Source: Microbacterium sp. YJN-G
GTDB taxonomy: Bacteria; Actinomycetota; Actinomycetes; Actinomycetales; Microbacteriaceae
Reading direction: 5' to 3'
Assembly: GCF_015040615.1 (NCBI RefSeq)
Contig: NZ_CP060402.1
Span: 2,418,001 to 2,482,000 of the forward strand
Length of the DNA: 64,000 nucleotides
The notes under the pieces were generated by a model. The model was given only the letters and a program-made list of their open reading frames with translations. It made no database searches and was not told the origin of the DNA. Positions 8,929 through 20,046 of the stretch are shown here, piece after piece. The position numbers were made by a program, and so were the translations under genes. The stretch's first letter is position 1, and each line of letters starts with the position of its first letter.

Positions 8929-8959
8929 TGCACAATCCGCAGCGGCCGGATGTTGTGCA
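8929..8959 (+). terminator. Possible terminator after the histidine kinase
   Basis: An imperfect hairpin, TGCACAATCCG against CGGATGTTGTGCA with a two-base bulge, lies 10 bases after the kinase stop. No T-tract follows, so the call is weak. Confidence 0.3.
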
Positions 8960-9033
8960 CAGCGGCCGGGGTTCGGCCGTCGGCGGCCTCTCGCACGCAT
9001 TTAGTGTCGGAAGCCCGTCGAGAGGAGAATCCC

Positions 9034-9321
9034 ATGTCCGTCTTCACCGTCGACACCGATGCGGTCCATTCCGCGCACAGTGCCGCCCGAGCCACCATGG
9101 AGCGCCTGCAGGCCGAGTCCGCGTCACTGATGGCGCAGCTCACCCAGCTGCAGTCGTCGTGGACCGGTTCGGCATCCAACGCCTTCCAGCAGTGCAGCGA
9201 GCAGTGGCGCGGTGCGCAGCAGCACGTCGAGCAAGCGCTCGCGTCGATCAGCACCGCGCTCGGCTCGGCCGCCAGCCAGTACGCGGACGCCGACCAGTAC
9301 TCCGCCAGCCTGTTCCGCTGA
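9034..9321 (+). CDS. WXG100-family (Esx-like) protein
   Basis: A 95-residue helical-hairpin protein with WTG at the turn (LQSSWTGSASNAF, residues about 45-57). Esx-type substrates of type VII secretion have this length and motif. A strong ribosome site (GAGAGGAG) precedes the ATG, and TAGTGT about 30 bases upstream is a plausible -10. No type VII machinery gene and no Esx partner lies next to it, so it is an orphan whose secretion is uncertain. Confidence 0.88.
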   Translation: MSVFTVDTDAVHSAHSAARATMERLQAESASLMAQLTQLQSSWTGSASNAFQQCSEQWRGAQQHVEQALASISTALGSAASQYADADQYSASLFR

Positions 9322-9342
9322 CACTCCCCACCCCTCCCATCC

Positions 9343-9426
9343 CGCCGAAACCCCTCCTGGTTGCCCATACCCCCTCGTATCAACGCGATTCAGGAGGGGT
9401 TATGGCATTCAGGAGGGGTTTCGGCG
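9343..9426. repeat. Nested palindromic repeat, copy 1
   Basis: The outer arms are a perfect 17-bp inverted repeat (CGCCGAAACCCCTCCTG and its complement, 9343-9359 and 9410-9426). An inner imperfect pair of ACCCCCTC/GAGGGGTT type lies at about 9364-9408. The same outer arms recur at 28511 and 58168. It is intergenic, between the WXG100 gene and groEL. Confidence 0.85.
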
Positions 9427-9430
9427 CACA

Positions 9431-9508
9431 GCACGGACGCAGTGCACGGACGCAGTGCGGAGACGCAGTGCGGAGACGCAGTGCGGAGACGCAGTGCGGA
9501 GACGCAGA
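9431..9508. repeat. Six 13-bp tandem repeats
   Basis: Six consecutive units: two of GCACGGACGCAGT, then four of GCGGAGACGCAGT, the last ending in A. They fill the gap between palindrome copy 1 and the groEL terminator. The unit length is not a multiple of three and there are no spacers, so this is neither coding nor CRISPR. It is probably variable in copy number between strains. Confidence 0.85.
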
Positions 9509-9537
9509 ACGCCCCCTGCCGAAGCAGGGGGCGTTCT
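9506..9537. terminator. Terminator of groEL (bidirectional hairpin)
   Basis: A perfect 14-bp stem (AGAACGCCCCCTGC and its complement) with the loop CGAA, 34 bases beyond the groEL stop. A separate 18-bp perfect palindrome (GTCTGAGACGTCTCAGAC) follows directly at 9538-9555. Either could end groEL transcription. Confidence 0.75.
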
Positions 9538-9571
9538 GTCTGAGACGTCTCAGACTCCGGATCTCTTCAGA

Positions 9572-11224
<1,653 letters not shown>

Positions 11225-11251
11225 TTAGCACTCAGAGTGATCGAGTGCTAA
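11225..11251. promoter_or_regulatory. CIRCE operator (HrcA site), perfect
   Basis: TTAGCACTC, nine bases, GAGTGCTAA: an exact match to the CIRCE consensus bound by HrcA. It lies 36 bases upstream of the groEL start, over the probable promoter or early leader. Confidence 0.97.
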
Positions 11252-11259
11252 CACACAGT

Positions 11260-11286
11260 CTGGCACTCGACCCATGAGAGTGCAAG
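11260..11286. promoter_or_regulatory. Second, degenerate CIRCE-like site
   Basis: CTGGCACTC, nine bases, GAGTGCAAG. The GCACTC/GAGTGC core and the nine-base spacer match CIRCE, but the outer bases differ. It begins eight bases beyond the perfect site, so HrcA could bind both. Confidence 0.75.
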
Positions 11287-11317
11287 CCGCGCGAATGCGG
11301 TGTTCGCCCAGCGCGGA

Positions 11318-11905
11318 TCAGCCCGCGGGGGTCTCCTCGCCGGCCCCAGGCGACGTGCTCGCGCCGTTCACGCGGTCCATGCCGATCACGACGGTCAGCT
11401 GCGGCAGCTCGGTATCGTTCAGCGCCGCATAGTGGTCGCTCTGCTCGGCCTTCACGCCGCCGAGGATCTCGGCGACGCCGAGCGCGGCTGACTCGTCGGC
11501 CTCGTCCACGTAGAACACTGTGGTCTCGTCGAACTCGGTCGTCGAGCCCTCACTGCCGAACACGGCATCCGGCTGCCAGCCCTGCGCGATCAGCGTCTCG
11601 CGGACGGACGCCACCTGACCCGCCTCGGTCGTGGCGTTCAGGATCAGCACCCGGTAGGACGTGTCGACCTCGGCGACGACCCCGGGCGCCGGCTGACCGG
11701 CCGGGTCGGCCGAAGGGAACAGGTCGATGCGGCCCATGAGCACGAGCGAGACGAAGATGCCGATGACGATGAGCACCACCGCCACGGCCGCCGACCACAG
11801 CAGGGTGATCGGTCCGTTGATCCCCGGCTGCTCGGCGCGGTGCGCGCCGACACGGCCGGTGGTGCGGGGGACGTCGTCGAATCGGTCGTGCGGGGCCTTT
11901 GACAC
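11318..11905 (-). CDS. LytR_C domain membrane protein
   Basis: A 195-residue protein. A cytoplasmic N-terminus is followed by one TM segment (about residues 33-58, [20 protein letters not shown]) and an extracytoplasmic LytR_C domain (about 80-175) with [20 protein letters not shown]. This domain occurs in cell-envelope proteins related to LytR-CpsA-Psr ligases, but here it stands without the catalytic domain. I use the GTG at 11905 because TACCAT lies exactly six bases upstream, the leaderless spacing seen at many genes here. The ATG at 11908 is the alternative. Confidence 0.82.
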   Translation of the reverse strand: MSKAPHDRFDDVPRTTGRVGAHRAEQPGINGPITLLWSAAVAVVLIVIGIFVSLVLMGRIDLFPSADPAGQPAPGVVAEVDTSYRVLILNATTEAGQVASVRETLIAQGWQPDAVFGSEGSTTEFDETTVFYVDEADESAALGVAEILGGVKAEQSDHYAALNDTELPQLTVVIGMDRVNGASTSPGAGEETPAG

Positions 11906-11961
11906 CATCCGATGGTAACGGGCGCGGTCCGGGAATCTGCCCGGAGCGATGCCGGATGCCG

Positions 11962-12219
11962 TCAGCCGACGAATCCGCGCATGCGCGTCTGCCGCTGCCG
12001 GCCGCGCGCATCGCGCAGCCTGCGCAGCCGGCGCACGAGCAGCGGGTCGAACTCCAGCGCCTCCTCGGTGTCGATCAGACGCCCGAGCAGCTGGTAGTAC
12101 CGAGCCGGGCTCATGCCCAGCTGCGCGCGGATCGTCTCCTCCTTCATGCCGCTGTGCCGCGGCCAGGCCGCTTCCAGCGTCAGGATCGCGCGGTCGCGAT
12201 CGGAGAGGTCACCGAGCAT
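11962..12219 (-). CDS. DUF3263 domain protein
   Basis: An 85-residue protein of the actinobacterial DUF3263 family. It contains [20 protein letters not shown] and a helix-turn-helix-like segment ([23 protein letters not shown]), and ends in a basic tail with many arginines. The pattern suggests DNA binding, but no function is established. TAGCCT stands six bases before the ATG, so the mRNA is probably leaderless. It is followed by LytR_C, a pairing that recurs in actinobacteria. Confidence 0.85.
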   Translation of the reverse strand: MLGDLSDRDRAILTLEAAWPRHSGMKEETIRAQLGMSPARYYQLLGRLIDTEEALEFDPLLVRRLRRLRDARGRQRQTRMRGFVG

Positions 12220-12228
12220 GGCATCAGG

Positions 12229-13224
12229 CTACGCGGCGCCGGGCCCGCCGCCCGCACGCCACTCCCACCAGCGGCCCAGCGGATCGGCATCCGCCATCAC
12301 CTCGCCGTCGAGCGCGACCGCGAAGCCGGCGAAGTCAGCCGGGTCGACCGGCGGTGTCCAGCCGTCGTGCAGCGCCGGCGGGTCGATCGTGATCCAGCGT
12401 GCGCCGGTGTCGCGGATGCCGCCGATGAGCGACTCACGCGCGGGCCGCGGCAGGTAGACGAGCATGCCAGGGGTGGTGATCACGAGCGTCGCCCCCGCGG
12501 GCGCCACGGCGACGGCCTCGCCCAGGCGCTCCTCGGCATCGCCCGCGATCAGCAGCGGCGGCTCCGCGGCGACGATGCCGGCCGCGGCGGCGATGCGGAC
12601 CGCCCGTTCGGCCTCCCCCGGCCAGATCAGCGCGTCCATCCACGCGCGATCCGCGGGGCGGCGCACATCCACCGGCGCCAGGTCGATGCCGGCGCGCCAG
12701 ACGACCTCGGGTGTGCGCAGGGCGGGCAGCGGGCCGCGCACCACGCTGGTGAGGACGACCGGCGAGGCGCCGTCCGCCGGGTCCAGGCGGGTCCTCTCGC
12801 GGCCGTCCTCGTCGACGAGGCGGTACGAGAACCGGTCGGGATAAAGGCAGAGTCCGGCCGCCGCGCCCAGCTCGAGCAGCGCGACCGGCCCCTCGATCCC
12901 GCTGAGCGCAGGAAGCAGCGCCGACAGGCGCAGCGGCTCGTTGGTCTGCACGGTGCGGCGCTCGCACTCGGCGACGACCTCGTCGGCGTGCGCGACCACG
13001 AAATCGCGCCACGCTCCGTATGCGGAGGCGACGGGAGCGCCGAGCAGCCGGGTGACGGCGAAGACGAGGGGCGGATGCCGATGCTGCGGCGTGATCCGCT
13101 GCAGCACCGCCCGCACTTCGTCGTCGTCGGCGACGCCTGTCGCCCAGGCCTCGTACACCGCGCTGCGGCCGGGGGCCTCTTCGCGGGCGAACCGTTCGTA
13201 GCGCTCGCGCACGGCATCCGTCAT
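12229..13224 (-). CDS. DUF2332 domain protein
   Basis: A 331-residue cytoplasmic protein of the DUF2332 family. It shows [20 protein letters not shown] (about residues 117-136), which resembles a methyltransferase-like glycine-rich loop, and [11 protein letters not shown] further on. Function unknown; a methyltransferase-like fold is only a suggestion. The start at 13224 lies in one arm of a dyad that also covers the msrB start, and GAGAAT stands six bases upstream. Confidence 0.8.
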   Translation of the reverse strand: MTDAVRERYERFAREEAPGRSAVYEAWATGVADDDEVRAVLQRITPQHRHPPLVFAVTRLLGAPVASAYGAWRDFVVAHADEVVAECERRTVQTNEPLRLSALLPALSGIEGPVALLELGAAAGLCLYPDRFSYRLVDEDGRERTRLDPADGASPVVLTSVVRGPLPALRTPEVVWRAGIDLAPVDVRRPADRAWMDALIWPGEAERAVRIAAAAGIVAAEPPLLIAGDAEERLGEAVAVAPAGATLVITTPGMLVYLPRPARESLIGGIRDTGARWITIDPPALHDGWTPPVDPADFAGFAVALDGEVMADADPLGRWWEWRAGGGPGAA

Positions 13225-13278
13225 GCCTCCATTCTCACCGGCCCGAACGCCCCTCCGGCGCGAGAGAATGGAGGCATG
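13222..13278. promoter_or_regulatory. Mirror-image divergent leaderless promoters
   Basis: Perfect 15-bp inverted arms (CATGCCTCCATTCTC, 13222-13236, and its complement, 13264-13278) are separated by 27 bases. Each arm holds one gene's ATG plus the -10-like GAGAAT six bases away, so DUF2332 and msrB have identical promoter and start sequences facing opposite ways. Confidence 0.75.
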
Positions 13279-13680
13279 TCGTACAAGGTGAACAAGACGG
13301 ATGACCAGTGGCGCGCAGAGCTCGGCGATGAGCAGTACGCGGTGCTGCGCACGGCGGCGACCGAGCGTGCCTGGACCGGTGAGCTGCTGGATGAGAAGCG
13401 CGACGGACTGTACCGCTGCGGCGCCTGCGGCGAAGAGCTGTTCCGCAGCGGCACGAAGTTCGACTCGGGATGCGGCTGGCCGAGCTTCTACGAGTCGGTG
13501 CGCCCCGAGGCGGTCGAGCTCATCGAGGACCGCAGCCTGGGCATGGTCCGCACCGAGGTGCGCTGCGCCGCGTGCGGCTCGCACCTGGGTCACGTCTTCC
13601 CCGACGGGTTCGGCACGCCCACCGGCGACCGCTACTGCATGAACTCGCTCGCGCTGACCTTCGCCCCAGAGGAGTCGTGA
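13276..13680 (+). CDS. msrB: Peptide-methionine (R)-S-oxide reductase MsrB
   Basis: A 134-residue enzyme that reduces the R-epimer of methionine sulfoxide in oxidised proteins, using thioredoxin. Zinc-binding pairs CGAC and CAAC are present, GCGWPSFY marks the substrate pocket, and the catalytic Cys is in RYCMNSLAL near the C-terminus. The length is typical for a single-domain MsrB. The mRNA is probably leaderless. The stop overlaps the GTG of the nitroreductase-like gene, so the two are translationally coupled. Confidence 0.97.
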   Translation: MSYKVNKTDDQWRAELGDEQYAVLRTAATERAWTGELLDEKRDGLYRCGACGEELFRSGTKFDSGCGWPSFYESVRPEAVELIEDRSLGMVRTEVRCAACGSHLGHVFPDGFGTPTGDRYCMNSLALTFAPEES

Positions 13681-14399
13681 GCGCACTCGAGGCCGTGCTG
13701 CGGCGCACCTCCTGGTCGAAGGTCACCGACGAAGCCCCGACGCACGAGCAGCTGCTGCCGCTGGTGGAGGCCGCCGGCCGGGTGGCAGACCACTCGTCGC
13801 TGCGTCCGTGGCGGCTGATCGAGCTGCGCGGCGACGATCGTCTGGCTCTCGGGGCGGCGATCGCGGAGGCAACCGGCGACGACAAGCCGTCGTCCAAGCC
13901 GCTGCGGGCCTCACTGCTCATCGCGGTGGTCGCCTCTTACCGGCGCAGCGAGAAGGTGCCGCGCTGGGAGCAGGAGGCCGTCGCCTCGGGCGTCGCCCAC
14001 ATGCTGAGCCTGCTGCTCGACGAGGCGGGATGGGGCGTGATCTGGCGCACCGGCGGATACACGCGGTCGGATGCCGTCGCCCGGGCGCACGGGCTGACGC
14101 AGGACGAGGCGCTGCTGGGCTGGCTGTACGTGGGCGGCAAGCCCGCGGGCAAGGACGCGGGGCGCCGCAAGCCGGTGGACGCCGCCGGACTGCTCACCCG
14201 GATGCCGTCGAGTGCCGGCGAGCTGCCCGGCGAGCCCGGCGATGAGAAGGCCGCGGGCGAGGGCGCCGTCCGGAGCAAGAAGGCCGACAAGAAGGCGAGG
14301 AAAGCCGCGAAGAAAGCGGAGAGGGACGCGAAGAAGGCGCGGAAGGCTGCGAACAAGGCGCGGAAGGACGCGAAGCGGGAGCAGCGCGAACGGGGCTGA
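13677..14399 (+). CDS. Nitroreductase-family protein with Lys-rich tail
   Basis: A 240-residue protein. Residues about 1-165 form a nitroreductase-like FMN domain ([15 protein letters not shown], then a helix [19 protein letters not shown] and LLGWLYVGG). The last 55 residues are a Lys/Ala/Arg repeat ([20 protein letters not shown] onward) that suggests nucleic-acid or surface binding. It probably reduces a quinone or nitro compound with NAD(P)H; the substrate is unknown. The GTG start overlaps the msrB stop by 3 bp. Its stop abuts the stop of the convergent transporter gene. Confidence 0.85.
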   Translation: MSALEAVLRRTSWSKVTDEAPTHEQLLPLVEAAGRVADHSSLRPWRLIELRGDDRLALGAAIAEATGDDKPSSKPLRASLLIAVVASYRRSEKVPRWEQEAVASGVAHMLSLLLDEAGWGVIWRTGGYTRSDAVARAHGLTQDEALLGWLYVGGKPAGKDAGRRKPVDAAGLLTRMPSSAGELPGEPGDEKAAGEGAVRSKKADKKARKAAKKAERDAKKARKAANKARKDAKREQRERG

Positions 14400-15338
14400 T
14401 CAGCGCCGCCGCCGTGGCAGGGCGACGAAGACGGATGCCACGGCGACGGCGAACATCGCGGTCAGCTGCCACAGTGCCGGACGCCCGGCCGTGGGCCAGA
14501 GCAGATCGATGACGATCGAAGCGCTGAGCTGGCCGAGCACGCTGCCCAGTCCCATCAGCAGCACCCCGGTGTGCGCGACCAGGAACGCGCCGAGCATGAT
14601 GTAGGCGAAGCCGAGCAGGCCGCCGGCGTACAGCCACGGCTCGGAGGGCAGCGCCTGCGGCATCCCGCGCATTGCCACGCTGATGGCCGCGGCGACGACT
14701 AGCACGACGGTGCCGGCGAGGAAGCTCACCAGCGTCGCCGTCATCGGCGATGAGACCTTGCGGGCCAGCCGGCCGTTGGCGCCGGCCTGCCAGGCGATGC
14801 CCGCACCGGCGAAGAAGGGCAGCAGGAGCAGCCACAGCGGTGCGTCGCGCAGCACGTCGCCGCTCAGCGAGATGCCCACCGCGGCGAGCGCGAGCGCTCC
14901 CCCGGCCACCCGGCCCATCGTCACCGCGACGACGCCGGAGGGACCGAAGCCGATGCGGTCGAGCACGAGACCGTGCACGGTCTGCCCTGCCACGACGCCG
15001 ACCGTGAACAGCGAGACGCCCAGCACACCCGCGACGACCCCCTGGGTGGTCACCGTGAGGGCGCCGCAGGTGCCGCCGAGCAGCATCCAGAAAGGGATGG
15101 TGCGGTTCCGGATGCCGCTGACCAGCCGGCTCATCGCGGCCCGCGTGGCCGGGAGTGCGGGCGCGAGTACGACGAGGAAGACCAGCCCGGCGAGGAACGA
15201 GAGGAGCCCCGCGATGATGCCGTCGTCCACACGGACGCCGAGAACGCCGTTGATGCGCGCCTGCACCGCGGTCATCACGCCGATCGAGATGGCGCCGCCG
15301 AGGGCGAGCCAGGTCGGGAGCGGGCGGGATTCGGTCAC
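14400..15338 (-). CDS. DMT-family transporter (YdcZ/DUF606 type)
   Basis: A 312-residue membrane protein with about ten hydrophobic segments arranged as two repeated halves, each a DUF606 unit. The first half has AVQARINGVLG and the second IAWQAGANGRLA, the duplicated asparagine motif. It is a putative small-molecule exporter of the drug/metabolite superfamily; the substrate cannot be told. The start is GTG with TAGCGT six bases upstream, indicating a leaderless mRNA. Confidence 0.88.
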   Translation of the reverse strand: MTESRPLPTWLALGGAISIGVMTAVQARINGVLGVRVDDGIIAGLLSFLAGLVFLVVLAPALPATRAAMSRLVSGIRNRTIPFWMLLGGTCGALTVTTQGVVAGVLGVSLFTVGVVAGQTVHGLVLDRIGFGPSGVVAVTMGRVAGGALALAAVGISLSGDVLRDAPLWLLLLPFFAGAGIAWQAGANGRLARKVSSPMTATLVSFLAGTVVLVVAAAISVAMRGMPQALPSEPWLYAGGLLGFAYIMLGAFLVAHTGVLLMGLGSVLGQLSASIVIDLLWPTAGRPALWQLTAMFAVAVASVFVALPRRRR

Positions 15339-15395
15339 CGGGCAACGCTACCTTGTGCCTGCCGCGATGTCGGTGGCCACGACTAACCTGCGAGC

Positions 15396-16049
15396 ATGTG
15401 CGCGAGCTACGGACTCGATCCCCGCTTCACGGAAGCGGAACTGCTGGCGGAGGCCGACGAGGCGGTGCTCGAGGGCCTGCGGTCGTGGGCCGAGACCAAT
15501 GCCGGCGAGACGCTGCGACCGACCGGCCGCAACCTGAGGAATCTCAATCCGCTCGTCACCGCGGCCGATGGGCCGCCCGAGCTGCTGCAGGCCTGGTGGG
15601 GATTCCTGATCGACGGGCAGCCGGCGCGCTTCCCTTCCATCAATACCCGCTCCGAGCGGCTGCAGGATCGTCCCGGCGGCCTGCGCACCCGGGCGATCGT
15701 CCCGACCACGGGCTGGTTCGAGATGCAGAAGCCCGAACGCGTCTGGCACCGATTCGGACTCGGCTCCGGTGTGCTGTTCGGGATGGCGGCGGTGACGCAG
15801 CGTGGCCGCACACCCGACGGCGAATGGACCACCTGCTACTCGATCGTGATGCGGCCGGCTCCCGAGCATCTCGCCCACCTGCACGACCGCGTGCCCGTGC
15901 TGGTGCCGCCCACCTTCGCCGCGGACTGGCTCACCGGCGAACCCTCGCGCGAGCTCATGGACGAAGCGCTGATCGCCGCGGCATCCCTCGACTCCCGCGT
16001 CGCCGCAGAGCCGAAGGCGGATGACAAGGGCGACGGGATGCTCTTCTGA
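15396..16049 (+). CDS. SRAP protein (HMCES/YedK-like)
   Basis: A 217-residue SOS-response-associated peptidase family protein. Cys2, exposed after Met removal, forms a covalent thiazolidine link with abasic sites in single-stranded DNA. The start reads MCASY where most relatives have MCGRF. The conserved Asn is in SINTRSE, the active Glu in TTGWFEM, and the His segment HLHDRVPVLV stands for the usual HxRMP. It protects abasic sites at replication forks. TAACCT six bases before ATG gives a leaderless start, which fixes Cys at position 2. Confidence 0.93.
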   Translation: MCASYGLDPRFTEAELLAEADEAVLEGLRSWAETNAGETLRPTGRNLRNLNPLVTAADGPPELLQAWWGFLIDGQPARFPSINTRSERLQDRPGGLRTRAIVPTTGWFEMQKPERVWHRFGLGSGVLFGMAAVTQRGRTPDGEWTTCYSIVMRPAPEHLAHLHDRVPVLVPPTFAADWLTGEPSRELMDEALIAAASLDSRVAAEPKADDKGDGMLF

Positions 16050-16073
16050 CGCACGACATGCGTGCATCTGCAG

Positions 16074-16146
16074 AGCCGACTGCGGGACTCGAACCCGCGA
16101 CCGCCTGTTTACAAGACAGGTGCTCTACCAGCTGAGCTAAGTCGGC
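16074..16146 (-). tRNA. tRNA-Thr (anticodon TGT)
   Basis: On the minus strand a full cloverleaf: acceptor GCCGACT/AGTCGGC, D-arm, anticodon stem CCTGT/ACAGG around CTTGTAA, and a normal T-arm GCGGG TTCGAGT CCCGC. The anticodon TGT reads ACA. CCA is not encoded. Confidence 0.97.
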
Positions 16147-16209
16147 GAACCGTCACAAGCATAGCGACGGCGGGGAGTGCTTCCCGACATCGATCGGGAG
16201 GCGGGCGAA

Positions 16210-17172
16210 TCAGGAGGCAGGCGTGGTCGACGGGGTGGGCGTCGGAGTCGGGTCGACCGTGCCGTAGTACTGGTCGCTGGCCGTGGTCAGCACGAACTGC
16301 GAGAACTCGGCCGGGTCGTCCAGCGCTCCCACGTAGGCCTCGCCGCCGACGACGATGAGAGCCTCGTTGCTGAGCTTGAGGTCCTTCGAGCCGGGCAGCG
16401 GCCCCTCCAGCGCACGGGTCGTGGCGTCCTTCGCCCAGCCGACGAAGTCCTGCCCCTCGATGCACGAGCGCACCTGCTTGGCGTTCTCGACGCCGACGGC
16501 GACGGCCAGATCCGCCAGCTGCACGTCCGTGCGGCCGTTGCTGTCGATCGCGGGCTGGTCGGTGAGCAGCTCGTGGTTGTAATCGAAGAACCGGTCGGGC
16601 GAGTACGTCACCACGCAGGCGGCGGCGGATGCGGCGCGAAGCGAGTACTTCGTGCCGTTCGAGCTCGCCGTCAGCAGGGCCACCGGGTGGTAGGTGACGG
16701 TGACCGCCCCCTCCTTGATCCAGCCTGCGAGCTGACGGGCGTTCGCGCGCTCGAACTCGGATGCGCCCGCAGACAGGTAGTCGACGTAGATGTGGATGGG
16801 GGTCGGCTCAGCCGCACCCTCGGTGGGGGTGGGCGTCGGAGTGGGCGTGGTCGCCGTGCCCGCCTCGCTGGGAGTGGGGGCCGGGGTGCCCGGCGCCACG
16901 GCGCTGCCCGCAGCAAGCGTGACATCGCTGACGGTGACGCCGTCGTCGGTCATCCCCGTGGGCTTGAGCACCGGCTTCGAGATCGACGAGCCGACAGCGA
17001 GCGCGACAGCCGCGCCGATGGAACCGACCGCGACAGCCGCGACGACGCCGATGATGACACGGCGCATGATGCGCGCTCGCGACTGCTGGGCGTGCACGCG
17101 CTGCGCTTTCTCCCGCACCGCCTCGCGCGAGTTGCGAGCAGCAGGGACGTTCGGCGTTTCGTCGCTCGACAT
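16210..17172 (-). CDS. DsbA-like thioredoxin-fold protein lacking CxxC
   Basis: A 320-residue membrane-anchored protein. Residues 1-37 are cytoplasmic, about 38-60 form a TM anchor, about 96-125 a Pro/Thr linker, and about 126-300 a DsbA/Thioredoxin_4-like domain. At the active-site position it reads VDYLSAGASEFE (residues 130-141) where family members have DYxCPxCxxFE, so both catalytic cysteines are replaced (Ser134, Ala137). It cannot be a disulfide oxidoreductase of the usual kind; a binding or chaperone role is possible. The ribosome site AGAGGAAC supports the start. A weak hairpin lies downstream at 16182-16199. Confidence 0.82.
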   Translation of the reverse strand: MSSDETPNVPAARNSREAVREKAQRVHAQQSRARIMRRVIIGVVAAVAVGSIGAAVALAVGSSISKPVLKPTGMTDDGVTVSDVTLAAGSAVAPGTPAPTPSEAGTATTPTPTPTPTEGAAEPTPIHIYVDYLSAGASEFERANARQLAGWIKEGAVTVTYHPVALLTASSNGTKYSLRAASAAACVVTYSPDRFFDYNHELLTDQPAIDSNGRTDVQLADLAVAVGVENAKQVRSCIEGQDFVGWAKDATTRALEGPLPGSKDLKLSNEALIVVGGEAYVGALDDPAEFSQFVLTTASDQYYGTVDPTPTPTPSTTPAS

Positions 17173-17386
17173 CGTTCCTCTTGAAGATCGGGTGGGACGG
17201 GTGATCCCGCGGCCGCGATGAGCGCGGCACCGGGTTCGATGTTAACCAGGGAGGCTGAGAAATACCCAGACGCGCCCGGGCATGCAATACTGATCTCGAC
17301 CCGACGATGGGTCACGGTGGGCGTCTGCTCACCGCTTCCATTCACAACGGATCGTCCGGCACGTACCTGCCGGTGAAGGAGAAACA

Positions 17387-18490
<1,104 letters not shown>

Positions 18491-18500
18491 TCACCGGCAA

Positions 18501-18542
18501 CCGCGGCGCGGGTCGACCTTCCTCTGGTCGCCCGCGCCGCGG
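18501..18542 (+). terminator. Terminator after msiK
   Basis: A strong GC stem, CCGCGGCGCGGG plus CGACC against GGTCG plus CCCGCGCCGCGG, with one bulged base and a short loop, followed by GTTTCC. It separates msiK from the DUF4032 gene. Confidence 0.8.
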
Positions 18543-18594
18543 CGTTTCCGGATCACCGTCACCGGCAGTGCGAACCGCACCCCGAGGAGCAGAC

Positions 18595-19902
18595 ATGAAG
18601 AAGCAGTCGCTGCGCATCAGCGCGAGCACTGTCGACCCCGGCCTGCTGACGCTGCCGTGGTCGACGCCGCTGAGCCGATGGCCCTCGGAGCACATCGTGT
18701 CTCTGCCGAAGGGCCTCTCGCGGCACCTCGTGCGCTTCGCGGACCTCTCCGGGCGGGTCGTCGCGGTGAAGGAGACCACCGCCGAGATGGCGCAGCGCGA
18801 GTACGAGATGCTCGGCAGCCTCGCGCGTCTCGACGTGCCCTGCGTGAGCCGCGTCGCGGTGATCGCAGGACGGGTGGATGCCGACGGCAAGCCGCTGCCC
18901 GCCGCCCTGGTGACCTCGCATCTGCGCTTCTCGATGCCGTACCGCGCCCTGTTCACCCAGGTGCTGCGGCCCGACACCGCCAACCGCCTGGTCGACGCCC
19001 TGGCGCTGCTGCTCGTGCGGCTGCACACCGCCGGGTTCTACTGGGGGGACGTCTCACTGTCGAACACGCTCTTCCGCCGTGACGCCGGGGCCTTCGCCGC
19101 GTACCTCGTCGACGCCGAGACCGGCGAGCTGCACGAGGAGGGACTGACCGACGGTCAGCGGGCCTACGACCTGGATCTGGCGCGCACGAACATCGCCGGG
19201 GAGATCATGGACCTCGCCGCCGGCGGTCGCCTGGAGCGTGGCGTCGACGCGCTGGAGATCGCTGACGGCATCGTGTCGTCGTACCGGTCGCTGTGGGATG
19301 CGCTCACCGGCGAGGAATCGTTCTCCACCGCGGAGGCCTGGCGCATCACCGAGCGTGTCGAGAAGCTCAACGCGCTCGGGTTCGACATCGACGAGATGTC
19401 GATGGAGACGACCCCCGACGGCGCGCTCGTGCGGATCCAGCCGAAGGTGGTGGATGCCGGTCACCACCAGCGCCGGCTCATCCGGCTCACCGGGCTGGAC
19501 GTCGAGGAGAACCAGGCTCGGCGCCTGCTCAACGACCTCGACGAGTTCCGTGCCCGGTCGAGCAAGAACCTCGCGGACGAGGAGCTCTACGCGCACGAGT
19601 GGCTCACGCGTGCGTTCGAGCCCGTCGTGCGGGCGATCCCCTACGACCTGCGGGCCAAGCTCGAACCCGCCGAGGTCTACCACCAGGTGCTCGAGCACCG
19701 CTGGTACCTGTCGCAGGCGCAGGGACGATCGGTGCCGCTGGCCGAGGTGCTGACGAGCTACATCGACGGCGTGCTGCGGCATCGCCGCGACGAGGCCACC
19801 ATCATGGGCCCGCCCACCGAGACCATGGGCCTGCCGGTGATCACGGGAGCCGTCGAGGTCTCGTCGGACACGGCCGCGATCGACTGGCGCGACCTGGTCT
19901 GA
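18595..19902 (+). CDS. DUF4032 protein, kinase-like fold
   Basis: A 435-residue protein of the actinobacterial DUF4032 family. The first 200 residues look like an atypical kinase/phosphotransferase: a nucleotide-pocket lysine in VVAVKETT and a catalytic-loop-like FYWGDVSLSNTLF, then YLVDAETGEL as the metal-binding DxE. The C-terminal half (about 225-400) is the DUF4032 region proper. The substrate is unknown. GAGGAG ten bases upstream supports the ATG. It follows msiK but is separated from it by a terminator. Confidence 0.83.
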   Translation: MKKQSLRISASTVDPGLLTLPWSTPLSRWPSEHIVSLPKGLSRHLVRFADLSGRVVAVKETTAEMAQREYEMLGSLARLDVPCVSRVAVIAGRVDADGKPLPAALVTSHLRFSMPYRALFTQVLRPDTANRLVDALALLLVRLHTAGFYWGDVSLSNTLFRRDAGAFAAYLVDAETGELHEEGLTDGQRAYDLDLARTNIAGEIMDLAAGGRLERGVDALEIADGIVSSYRSLWDALTGEESFSTAEAWRITERVEKLNALGFDIDEMSMETTPDGALVRIQPKVVDAGHHQRRLIRLTGLDVEENQARRLLNDLDEFRARSSKNLADEELYAHEWLTRAFEPVVRAIPYDLRAKLEPAEVYHQVLEHRWYLSQAQGRSVPLAEVLTSYIDGVLRHRRDEATIMGPPTETMGLPVITGAVEVSSDTAAIDWRDLV

Positions 19903-19993
19903 TCCCCACGCCCCACTCCGGTCGTCGCTTCGCGCCGTCCGGAGCCTCGGGGGCGCGTGGCCCCTGCTCAAGCCCGGCACCTTGCTGGCCGGG

Positions 19994-20015
19994 CCCCTTC
20001 GACGGGCTCAGGGAC
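19994..20015. repeat. CCTTCGAC-GGCTCAGGGA motif
   Basis: The sequence CCCCTTCGACGGGCTCAGGG matches, from memory, a short imperfect palindrome (CCCTTCGACAGGCTCAGGG) found in many copies in actinobacterial genomes. One copy is seen here, between convergent genes. Confidence 0.45.
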
Positions 20016-20046
20016 CCAGCGGGGCGTACCGTTCAGCGAACGAGGG

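Noticed and set aside
9431..9508. CRISPR array
   Set aside because: Units are contiguous 13-mers without spacers and no cas gene is present.
16182..16199. Strong terminator between the DsbA-like gene and tRNA-Thr
   Set aside because: The stem is only six base pairs (TCCCGA/TCGGGA) with no T-tract, too weak to list as a feature.
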